Shown here piece after piece: positions 45,374 through 57,584 of a stretch of 64,000 nt of DNA. The notes under the pieces are model-generated. The model did not search any database. It saw only the letters and a program-made list of their open reading frames with translations, and was not told the origin of the DNA. The position numbers were made by a program, and so were the translations under genes. Source of the DNA: Hedera helix (taxonomy: Eukaryota > Streptophyta > Magnoliopsida > Apiales > Araliaceae); contig OX359282.1 of NCBI GenBank assembly GCA_947179155.2, forward strand, positions 9,027,533-9,091,532, written 5' to 3'. Position 1 is the stretch's first letter; each line of letters begins with the position of its first letter.

Positions 45374-47016
45374 ATGGCAGGCAACGAACAAAAAGCATTA
45401 AGGGATTACGCAATGCCTCTAGTGACCGAAATTCAGTCGAGTATTCGGAGGCCAGCCATACAAGCAACAACATTTGAGATCAAGCCGGGAACTTTACAAA
45501 TGATACAGAACTCGATTCAATTTGGGGGTCTACCGAATGATGATCCAAGCGAGCACCTTGCTAGTTTTATGAAAATCTACGACACATTCAAATATAATGG
45601 AGTCTCCGAGGATGCAATCAGACTTAGACTTTTCCCTTTCACACTCCGTGATAAGGCGAAAAGGTGGCTTCATGCTCTACCGCAGGGGTCAATTACCACG
45701 TGGGAGGATCTTGCACATAAGTTTCTAGCTAAATTCTTTCCACCAGCCAAAACATCGAAATTGAGGAATGACATTACTGCATTCTCTCAGTTTGATTCAG
45801 AAAGCCTATATGAAGCCTGGGAAGGGTTCAACGATTTGCTACGGAAGTGCCCGCACCATGGAATTCCACAATGGTTGTTAGTGCAAACTTTTTATAACGG
45901 GTTAGCTAGTGCCACTAGAACGAGTATAGATGCAACAACAGGAGGTGCATTAATGGGAAAAAATTATGATGAGGCATACAAGTTACTGAAAATGATGGCC
46001 GCCAACAACTATCAATGGCCATCAGCAAGAGCTACCCAACCTAGGGCAGCGGGAATTCATGAAGTGGATTCTATCACGGCCTTGGCGGCACAAGTTGCCT
46101 CTTTGTCGAAGAAAATAGACACAATGGCGGTGAAACCGGTTCAGAATGCACCTATGGTTTGTGAGCTGTGTGCAGGAGATCACGCGGCTGATGAGTGCGC
46201 TATCAATACAGAGTTAGTACAGTTTGTTGGTAGTTATAACAGGCAACAACAAGAAAATAATTCAAATAATTACAATCTTGGGTGGAGGAATCACCCAAAT
46301 TTCTCTTAGAGGGAAAATCAAGTGCAGCATCAAGCTCCAAGGCAGCCCTATCCACTAGGATTTCAACAACCTCAAACACAGCCGCCGGAAAAGAATTTTT
46401 ATTTGGAGGATCTCTTAGGGAAATTCATGGCAAGTACAGATTCAAGAATGAAGGAAATGGACATGAATATGAAAAGCCAAACAGTTGTTATTCGGAATCT
46501 AGAGAATCAAATGGGACATATTGCCAATGCCTTGAACAACCGTCCTCATGGAGCATTGCCAAGCGACACCGAGGTCAATCCTAAACGGGAAGGAAAAGAG
46601 CATTGTAAAGCGGTTACATTACGGAGTGGAAAGGAATTACCTAATATAGTCGCGGATAAAAGTCCTAAGGAACCAGCGGAGGAAGAGAACCAGTGTGACA
46701 AGGCAGACGGTAAGGTGGATGCAAGTGAAAGGAGAGAAGAAAGGAAGAAATCAGATACGCAGAGTGAAGGGAACATCCAAAGACCTGACATGCCTCCGGT
46801 TCCTTTTCCACAAAGATTTCAGAAAACAAGATTAGACAAGCAGTTTGCAAAATTTTTAGAAGTATTTAAGAAACTTCATATTAATATCCCGTTTGCCGAG
46901 GCCCTAGAACAGATGCCGAGTTATGTTAAATTTATGAAAGAGATTTTGTCGAAGAAGAGAAAATTGGGGGACTATGAAACAGTTGCTTTGACAGAAGAGT
47001 GCAGTGCCATTTTGTA
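45374..47016 (+). pseudogene. Athila-like gag, one frame with two nonsense codons
   Basis: The ATG at 45374 gives MAGNEQKALRDYAMPLVTEI, the conserved Athila-type start; the frame is open further upstream but without an earlier ATG. Capsid landmarks are NDDPSEHLASFMKIYDTFKY, LFPFTLRDKAKRWLHALPQG, KFFPPAKTSKLRNDI and FYNGLASATRTSIDATTGGA. A Cys-rich segment follows (CELCAGDHAADEC), then a Gln/Pro-rich region, then NLENQMGHIANALNNRPHGA and a charged linker with PPVPFPQRFQK. A TAG at 46307-46309 and a second TAG at 47015-47017 interrupt a single frame that otherwise continues into the protease. Both fit single transitions (Trp or Gln codons to stop). Gag would form the virus-like particle in the cytoplasm. 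Confidence 0.88.
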
Positions 47017-47017
47017 G

Positions 47018-47426
47018 AAAAAGTTACCTCCAAAGCTTAAGGACCCAGGTAGCTTTATGATACCATGCACGATAGGCAGTCAATTTTATGGGAGAGCCCT
47101 TTGTGATCTGGGAGCTAGCATCAACTTGATGCCACTTTCAGTCTACAAGCAATTGGGATTAAAAGAAGCTAAGCCAACAAATGTGACTTTGCAACTGGCA
47201 GACAGGTCTTTGACATACCCGAAAGGCATTGTAGAGTATATCTTAGTAAAGTTGACAAATTAATTTTTTCGGCTGATTTTGTAGTGCTGGATTTTGAAGA
47301 AGACAAGGAGATCCCAATCATACTTGGAAGGCCATTCCTCGCTACAGGAAGAACATTAATTGATGTGCAGAAAGGTGAACTGAAGATGAGGGTTCAAGAT
47401 CAGGAAGTCACTTTTAGTGTCTTTCC
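47018..47426 (+). pseudogene. Aspartic protease of the Athila-like element
   Basis: In the same frame as gag: the segment KDPGSFMIPCTIG is followed by the active-site block CDLGASINLMPLSVYKQLGL (DLGAS at about 47107). The frame is lost near 47245 by what looks like a one-base deletion; the shifted frame continues ADFVVLDFEEDKEIPIILGR then PFLATGRTLIDVQKGELK, the C-terminal half of the retropepsin. A further frame change lies near 47425, before the polymerase segment. Active-site Asp is present but the protein cannot be made whole. Confidence 0.85.
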
Positions 47427-49175
47427 ATGAAATTCCCGATGGAAGCCGAAGATTGTTTTCGGGTGGAACTCATTGAAGAATCAGTAGAGGAAGTATTCAT
47501 CAAAAATTGCCTGACGGACCCACTTGAAGCAGCTTTAGTCAGTTCTGAGGTTATGGATATGCCTAGTATGATGGAATTTGTGAAGCTATTAAATGCACCA
47601 CCCTTATTCCACAAGTTTAAGAAGCAATATGAGTCATTGGATCAAGAAGGGACTACTGAGAAGCGCACAAAGACATCTTTGGAGGAGCCACTAGTTTTGG
47701 AACTTAAACCTCTTCCTAACCTTTTGCGGTATGCCTACTTAGGCGATTCAAACACATTACCTATCATCATATTGGCTTCACTTGACGGTGTGCAAGAGGA
47801 CAAATTGTTGAGGGTACTGAAGGAATGCAAATTGGCGATCGGGTGGACTATTGCAGATATTAAGGGGATAAGCCCGTCTTTTTGCATGCATAAAATACTA
47901 TTGGAGGATGAGGCTAGACCAATAATTGAACAACAAAGAAGATTGAATCCAATCATGAAGGTGGTCGTAAAGAAAGAGATCATCAAATGGTTGGACGCTG
48001 GCATAATATACCCTATATCAGACAGTTCATGGGTGAGTCCGGTGCAGTGTGTGCCGAAAAAAGGAGGAATGACTGTTGTGGAAAACGAAAATAATGAACT
48101 CATTCCAACAAGGACGGTAACTGGGTGGCGAGTATGTATGGACTACCGTAAGCTGAATAAAGCAACTCGCAAGGACCACTTCCCATTGCCATTCATTGAT
48201 CAGATGTTGGATAGGTTGGCAGGTCATCAGTTTTACTGCCTTCTCGATGGGTATTCTGGATATAACCAGATTGTCATAGCACCGGAAGATCAGGAGAAGA
48301 CTACGTTTACTTGCCCTTACGACACCTTTGCATTCCGTCGGATGTCTTTTGGTTTATGCAACGCTCCAGCCACATTTCAGAGGTGTATGATGGTGATCTT
48401 CTCAGATATGGTTGCGCATAATCTGGAAGTGTTCATGGACAACTTCTCCGTGTTTGGGGATAGCTTTGATCGTTGCCTCGACAATTTGACGCTAGTATTG
48501 AAAAGATGTGTGGAGACCAACTTAGTGCTAAACTGGGAAAAATGCCACTTCATGGTGCGTGAAGGAATTATTCTAGGTCACAAGGTATCTGAAACAAGAA
48601 TAGAAGTGGACAAAGCAAAAATTTCAACAATTGAGAAGTTACCCCCACCCACATCTGTGAAAGGAATTAGGAGTTTTCTCGAACATGCGGGGTTTTATCG
48701 GCGTTTCATTAAAGATTTCTCTAAAATCTCAAAACCCCTATGCAACCTCCTTGAGAAAGATGTCCCATTCAAATTTGATCAAGCATGTTTAGATGCCTTT
48801 GAGGTGCTTAAGACAAAATTGGTATCCGCTCCGGTGATTACTGCTCCAGATTGGACTACACCATTTGAGTTAATGTGTGATGCAAGTGATTATGCGGTTG
48901 GTGTAGTTCTAGGAAAACGCAAGGATAAGGTATTCCACGCCATTTACTACTCCAGCAAGACACTTTCGGATGCCCAGCTTAATTACACCACAACAGAAAA
49001 GGAGTTATTAGCGGTGGTGTTTGCGTTTGACAAATTTCGTGCACACCTGATTGGGACAAAGGTCATAGTGTTCACTGATCACTCAGCTATCAAGTACCTA
49101 ATTTCAAAGAAGGATGCAAAGCCACGACTGATTCGTTGGGTCCTTCTTTTACAAGAATTTGATTTAGAAATCTAA
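47427..49175 (+). pseudogene. Reverse transcriptase and RNase H of the Athila-like element
   Basis: 582 codons are open. RT landmarks in order: RRLNPIMKVVVKKEIIKWLD, SPVQCVPKKGG, WRVCMDYRKLNKATRKDHFP (about residues 225-245), LPFIDQMLDRLAG, FAFRRMSFGLCNAPATFQRC, then FMDNFSVFGDSF, where the family has an Asp pair. Here the second Asp is Asn (FMDN), so the metal-binding pair of the polymerase active site is damaged; GAC-to-AAC is a G-to-A change. RNase H follows: FELMCDASDYAVGVVLG, YYSSKTLSDAQLNYTTTEKE, VFTDHSAIKYLISKKDAKPR. The open frame ends in a TAA at 49173 where the family continues, and downstream pol stays in the same frame. Confidence 0.92.
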
Positions 49176-50597
49176 GATAGGAAGGGTACAGAAAATCAGG
49201 TGGTTGATCATCTCTCCCGACTCGAAAACTCAAACAATCAAAAAACAGATGGGTTGACAATCAATGAATCATTTCCGGATGAGCAACTGTTTCTAATCAG
49301 CAAGGAGGTGCCATGGTACGCTGACTACGTCAACTACATTGTAAGCCATGTATTTCCTCCAAACTTGAGTTCCCAACAAAGAAAGAAGTTCATTCATGAC
49401 GTAAAGCAATATCTATGGGATGAACCATTTTTGTTTAAGACTTGTGCGGATCAAATATTATGAAGATGTGTTCCACGAGAAGAAGTAGAGAGTATAATAA
49501 CACATTGCCATGCATCAGACTATGGGGGTCATTATGGGGGAGATAGAACGACAGCCAAAGTGCTTCAATCAGGATTCTATTGGCCGACGCTATTCAAGGA
49601 CGCCCATATTTTCACGACAAAATGTGATCGATGTTAAAGAGTCAGAAATATCTCAAAAAGATATGAGACGCCTCTCAATAGTATCTTAGAAGTGGAGATT
49701 TTTGATGTATGGGGCATTGATTTCATGGGCCCATTCCCCTCGTCTTTTAACAATCAATACATTTTGGTGGCGGTGGATTACGTGTCGAAATGGGTTGAGG
49801 CAGCTGCACTGCCAACAAACGACGCTAGGGTGGTGCTAAACTTCCTGCGAAAAAACATATTCACCCAGTTTGGTACACCAAGAGCAATAATTAGCGACAG
49901 AGGAACACATTTCTGCAATAAGTACTTTACTGCCCTCCTTGCTAAGTATGGGGTCACACAAAAAATTGCCACGACCTATCATCCTCAAACAAGTGGCCAA
50001 GTCGAGGTGTCTAACCGAGAGGTAAAACGGATATTGGAGAAAGTTGTTAATCCGTCACGGAAAGATTGGGCAAGGAAGTTAGATGATGCTTTATGGGCAT
50101 ATCGGACAGTCTACAAAAACCCGATAGAGATGTCCCCGTACAGAATGGTCTATGGTAAGGCCTGCCATCTACCGGTGTAGTTAAAACATAGCGCCTATTG
50201 GGTTGTCCGTAAGTTGAACTTCGATATGCAAGCATCAGGGGAAAATAGAGTGCTACAGGTGAATGAGATGGACGAATTCCGGCATCAAGCATACGAGAAT
50301 GCCAAACTCTATAAGGAAAAAGTTAAAAGGTGGCATGACAAACGTATACTTGAACGGAATTTCGAACCAGGTCAGGCGGTTTTGTTATTTAATTCTAGAT
50401 TGAAACTCTTCCCAAGGAAGCTAAAGTCAAGGTGGTCGGGTCCATTTGTTATTACCCCAGTATTTCCGCATGGAGCAATCGAGGTCGAGGAACCTAATTC
50501 AAAGCGTACTTTCAAGGTCAACGACCAACGACTGAAGCACTATTGGGGTGGCGATGTTGATCGAAATCGGACCTCGATAAACCTTGCCGATACATGA
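49176..50597 (+). pseudogene. RNase H tail and integrase of the Athila-like element
   Basis: Same frame as RT, with further stops at about 49461, 49635 and 50178. It begins DRKGTENQVVDHLSRLEN. The integrase zinc region reads ITHCHASDYGGHYGGDRTTA to KCDRC (HHCC). The catalytic core has WGIDFMGPFPSSFNNQYILV, ISDRGTHFCNKYFTALLAKY and TTYHPQTSGQVEVSNREVKR, so D, D and E are all present. The C-terminal part contains WHDKRILERNFEPGQAVLLF and SRWSGPFVITPVFPHGAIEV. No chromodomain is seen, as expected for Athila. Integrase would insert the cDNA with a 5-bp duplication, matching the TCCCC seen. The stops make this copy inactive. Confidence 0.9.
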
Positions 50598-51843
50598 GCC
50601 TAGTAGAAGAACATAGTCAGGCTGACGACTATAAACCAAGCACTATTGGGAGGCAACCCTAAATTTTTGTTTTCCGTTCTTCTATATTCATTTTTGATTT
50701 AATTTAATTAATAAAATCTCTGAGTTTTTAGTTATTAATTATTCTGGATTGGAGATTAATGCATTATTTCGTTTGTGATTTCAAGGTTCAAATGAGGTGC
50801 TTAAGTTGAGGCTAGCATGCAAGTTGGAAGAGGAGAAGAGAAAAAAAAAATGCACTTTGCATATTCTGGGCGGAAAGCCCCGACGCTAAAATAAGCCTGG
50901 ACTGAACGCCCCGACATCCAAAGCAGTATGCAGCAGCAACCTTGAAAGCCCCGGTCCTCAAATAAGCCTGGACTGAACGCCCCGGCGTCTAAAGCAGTAT
51001 GCAGCAGCAACCTTGAAAGCCCCGACTCTCAAATAAGCCTGGACTGAATGCCCCAGCGTCCAAAGCAGTACGCAGTAGCAACCTCGAACGCCCCGGCGTC
51101 CGAAAATAGCCTGGATTGAACGCCCCGGTGTCCACCACCCTCCACAGATTCTGCTTTGAAAGCCCCGGCGTTCATCCTCAGTACAAATTGAAAACCCCGG
51201 CGTTCAAGGTCTGATTTCGTTTGTTTTTAAATGGCGTCCCAAGTACTCTTCCTTCATCATTTTCTCCTTCTCACGCACCTTCCTCTCACAATACCCAAAC
51301 CCTAGTCCCGATTTCCATCTCCTTATCTCTACAAATCGAAGTCCTACAACGTTTCTAAGAGTCACCGATTGCTAGTATCTCCCACCTTCACGCAACTTCT
51401 CATTCTTTCTCTCCGACACGGTAAGCTTTCATCCACTTGATTTGGCTTACAATACAGATTAAGGCAAAAGTTTCTGATATAAATTATTATGTTGCTATAT
51501 TTAATCTGTTTGGAATGTGATGTGCACGTCATTGAGGTAAATTTAGTGAAAGATACCCATATCACAATTGCGGTTTTAATTGTTGCCCACCATGTGTTTG
51601 AAAAAATGTCCGTGAGATCGAATTTAGGCTATTTGATCCAATTTTGTATTAATGTTGCATTAGGGCATCTCACATATGTTTGCTAGATATAATTTGATTC
51701 CGATATGGTTTAATTAGTCTTGTAACGGGTCATGAATCAAGTTTGGGGGAGTTAGTCATTGATTTGCAATTGTGAATCATCCTTTAAGTTGCGTTGATTG
51801 AGAGTGGTATGTATTGACTATATGCTTGTTACAGGAAATAGAA
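50598..51843 (+). other. Spacer with minisatellite and leader of the env-position ORF
   Basis: Non-coding. Contains the GC-rich minisatellite at 50872-51205, then a sequence like a plant gene leader: ATGGCGTCCC at 51231, CCCAAACCCTAGTCCCGA near 51295, a good donor (GACACG|GTAAGC, 51421) and acceptor (CTTGTTACAG|, 51834) just before the next ORF. AAGTTTGGGGGAGT at 51739-51752 is a PPT-like motif. Confidence 0.6.
50872..51205 (+). repeat. Minisatellite of about 75-bp units rich in GCCCCGGCG
   Basis: About four to five units, each containing GAAAGCCCCG, AATAAGCCTGGACTGAA, CGCCCCGGCGTC and AAAGCAGTATGCAGCAGCAA. Related words in the opposite orientation (GGGGCTTTC, CCGGGGCTTCC) occur in both LTRs. 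Confidence 0.85.
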
Positions 51844-53037
51844 ATGTCGTCTAAGCGTCAACGCGGTGAAGGGTCGTCATCCACACACTCCAAGAGATAT
51901 GACAAGAAGAAATTTACAAGTGTCGAAGCTTATGATCGTTTCCTCACATTAGCCAACAAAACGATCATTCCAGAACGAGGATTACGACCGGATGAAACCC
52001 AAGATGGTGATGTTGCTGTAATGATTGCCGAGAGGGATTGGTTTACATTGACAGAACAACCGGAACCGGCTGTGATCCCACTCGTTAAGGAGTTCTATGC
52101 CAATGCAAATGAACACTTCCATTGTAATGTGCATGTATGAGGAAAGACAATATCCTTCAACAACGAGGCTATTAATTAATATTACAATCTACCAGCTTTA
52201 GAAAAGGACGCGTATGCTGAATAAGTGGAAAATGGCCCGGACTATAACCAAATCATTCAAGAGCTGTGCAAACCGGGCACGCGATGGACAGTGAAGGAGA
52301 AGGACGCCATGTAGTTTCCGCTGTCGACCTTAAGTCGTTATGGCAAGGCATGGTATGCCTTTATCTGTGCTAAATTAATGCCGTCCACACATGTAAGCGA
52401 CGTCATTAAAGAACGGGCGATTTTACTTTATTGCATCGTGCAAGGCAAAGATATTGATGTCGGCGGGGTGATCAAGCAGTCGATCCTCCGAGCTATTGAG
52501 AAAGGAACCCGAGGAGGACTACCCCACCCATCATTAATATGTGGGTTATGTCAGCAGGCAGGTGTCAAGTGTGAACGGGATGAACCAATAATACATTCGA
52601 TGCCGCCGCTAGACCATTCATTGATTGTCCGCTATAAGGTGTGGGAAGGCGGTGAGTCTGATCTAAGAGGGCTAGGATTTATTATGCATCAAACTGAACC
52701 ACAAGCTGTGGAAGAGCCCATGCTTGACCCACCTGCGACAGAGTCTTCTGAGGGTTCATTATTGCATAACGTGAACAAACGGGTCATGAAGTTGTAGAGA
52801 CAGATTGATCGCCAAAACAATCGCCTTGCTAAACGTCAATCCGAGATGCACACATACAACACCAGTTTCAACATGGCTATGATAGAAATGTTCGCCAAGT
52901 TGCACCCATCTGCAGCTCCATTTGATAGCCCTCCGCCGAAAAATTTGTCACTATACCCACCTTCCAACTCCGACACTGACGAGGACGACACTGAAGAGGC
53001 AGTCGACAGTGATGGCGAGGTCGATCATGACAATTGA
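51844..53037 (+). pseudogene. Env-position ORF of the Athila-like element (PF20167-like)
   Basis: A single frame of about 397 codons from MSSKRQRGEGSSSTHSKRYD to a stop at 53035, interrupted by about five in-frame stops (near 52138, 52174, 52221, 52312, 52795), all explicable by single transitions. Landmarks: PLVKEFYANANEHFHCNVHV, GKTISFNNEAIN, YYNLPALEKDAYAE, PHPSLICGLCQQAGVKCERD, then a Gln/Arg-rich possible coiled coil (RQIDRQNNRLAKRQSEMHTY) and an acidic C-terminus (DTDEDDTEEAVDSDGEVD). The pattern 'LV.EFY.N....VRGK.I.F....IN..Y.LP' matches what I know as the 'putative plant transposon protein' domain common in plant retroelements. No signal peptide is apparent at the start, so a true envelope function is doubtful. 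Its role in the element is unknown. Confidence 0.75.
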
Positions 53038-53499
53038 CCTACTCAGGGAAGTCATTAATTTCAAATTTTAATCTTTTAGTCCATGCGGACATTGTCGTGT
53101 TTAAGTTTGGGGGAGTAGTCTAGTAAGTTCATATAGTACATATAGTTCGTATATAGTGCATTTTAGTTCGTATATATTGCATTTCATGATATTGATAAAA
53201 TAAAAAAATAAAAACAAAAAAAAAAGTTTCATTGCATTTAGGAACACTTGAGCAACGCATTGATGTGTAAAACTTGATGGTTGGCCAATGATAGAAATTT
53301 GATTCATAATTAGGAACTTAAATAAAATGGAGAATGATTACTGAATTTGACTCTTGATCATTTATTAGTTTTGTTTTATTGGAAACCCTTGGTTCTAGGA
53401 TACACTTATTCAGTATGTTGTTTTGATTAAGAATTAGGTTAAGTTTAATGAATGTGATGCCTTTGAAAGATATTACAAACGTCTATGGCCTATTTGAGC

Positions 53500-53550
<51 letters not shown>

Positions 53551-54186
53551 GCTTCAATGTCCATCATGAAAAGGAAAAAAAATTATATAATGCAGAAATG
53601 GATATAAGCAAAAGTTTGGCTAGTTTGTTTTTGTGGCCTTAGTTACTCGAACAAGTAAGCCCTTAGGAATGTTTTTACATTTAATGCCCTAAAACCAACT
53701 GGTTTGGGAGTCATTGGTGGAAAGTTCGCTACATGGGTGACTTTGAATAGCCTAATAAAAACGAACATTGCACATGCCAGGAAAAGAAAATATATGCGAG
53801 ATGGAGCGTAAAACGCACTCGCGAAGAAAGTAAATCAGGTGAAAAATACATTATAGAGGGGCATTGTAATATCTGGGTAATATCTTTCATTAAGCATTGA
53901 GATTCATGAATTTGGCTGAGTTCTGATTGAGTCAATATAGTGATTTCACACATACACAATAAAGGGTTGCAAATTAAATGAGATTGGTGATATGTTAAGT
54001 TTTGAAGGATGCATGAATTTGAAGTTTATTTGGGGTTATTGTTATGAATCTTTGAGGCTAATGTTTGGTTGATTATGTTGATTCGTGCTCGAGTTGTGTA
54101 GGTTAACATGTGTCTAGTTGCATGCATTTTCTGGTTATTTCTTTTGTTTTGCTTGGGACAAGCAATTGCTTAATTTTGGGGGTATT
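53038..54186 (+). other. Region between env-position ORF and polypurine tract
   Basis: Non-coding. AAGTTTGGGGGAGT recurs at 53103-53116. A TA microsatellite lies at 53502-53547. The functional polypurine tract is TTTTGGGGGTATT at 54174-54186, directly before the 3' LTR start. Confidence 0.65.
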
Positions 54187-54191
54187 TGATG

Positions 54192-56457
<2,266 letters not shown>

Positions 56458-57449
56458 TGATGAGTGGGAATTATACCTACGAATCGGGTACTTTTGGACT
56501 TGGTATGTTGTTATTTCTAAGTATTTTTAGTACATTTTATCTTGTTTTTATGTTGTTTTGTAGGAAAATACAAAGGAGGGATAAAGTTGGAATTTTTGAA
56601 GAAGCAGTGGCATTTTGGTAAATAACGTGAAGTTGAGCGCTGGGGCTTCCAAAGCAGTAGGTGCGTCGGCGCACAGTTTTGCAGCTGGACGAATTTGGTT
56701 TACTTTTAATAGGGTTTAGACGAAATTAAACCTAATTTTGGGTAGGAGATTATAAGTAGACGTAAGGAGGCTGTAGAGGAGGCTATTCAACATAGAGAGA
56801 AGATCATAATTAGAGACTTGGAAGATCAAGGAGTTACTCAAGGAGATCAAGACGGAGGATTGAAGAGACAAGAATTCCTGTTTAGAGTGTTTCTTTTCTC
56901 TTCCTTTTCTCAGTTTTGTAATCTAAGATGATGAGTTTGATGTTCTTAGTTTTTGATTTCATTATGAACTAATTTATCCATTAAGGCTACAATTGAACCT
57001 TTTACTAGTATGAATTAAATATCTATTATGCTTCAGTTATTGATTCATTTAGAGTTATCTATCATGTTTTGTGTGTGATTAGGTGAATATACTTATGTGA
57101 TCATTGGAAAAGATCTAATAATTATTCATGAATTCCTGGTCAATAACTTTAGTGGATTTTATAATTGAAAATATAGAGGATACGTTCATATGATGTAATT
57201 GGGGATATTGTAGTCTTAAGTTTTAAACATCTTATATTCGGTTACGTGTTAAAATTTTCTCTTAGTTTTAAGTTAATTTCCATTATAATCTTCATTGGTG
57301 ATTGTTTAAATATAATCAAGTTGATATGAATTTCGTTTTGAGTAATTACAAGGCATAGGTCTCTGTGGGTTCTACACTCAATTTACTTCTATATTACTTG
57401 ATGACCGTGTGCACTTGCGTGTTATTATCGTTATAAAAAATGACCAACA
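56458..57449 (+). repeat. 3' LTR of the Athila-like element
   Basis: 992 bp, TGATGAGTGG to ACCAACA. In the first 165 bases it differs from the 5' LTR at only a few positions. It lacks the tandem duplication and about 220 bases of the 5' LTR middle, joining GTGTGTGATTAGG to GTGAATA at about 57080. Confidence 0.9.
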
Positions 57450-57454
57450 TCCCC

Positions 57455-57533
57455 TTAAAGATTTGTAAAACTTCTCCGTTGAGTAAAGACTGTATTGAAG
57501 ATCGCCACTTCTCAAGTAAACCAATTTTAGCAG

Positions 57534-57584
<51 letters not shown>

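Noticed and set aside
50214..50597. Separate small gene after integrase
   Set aside because: Same frame as pol and matches the integrase C-terminal region; it is only divided from it by a stop.
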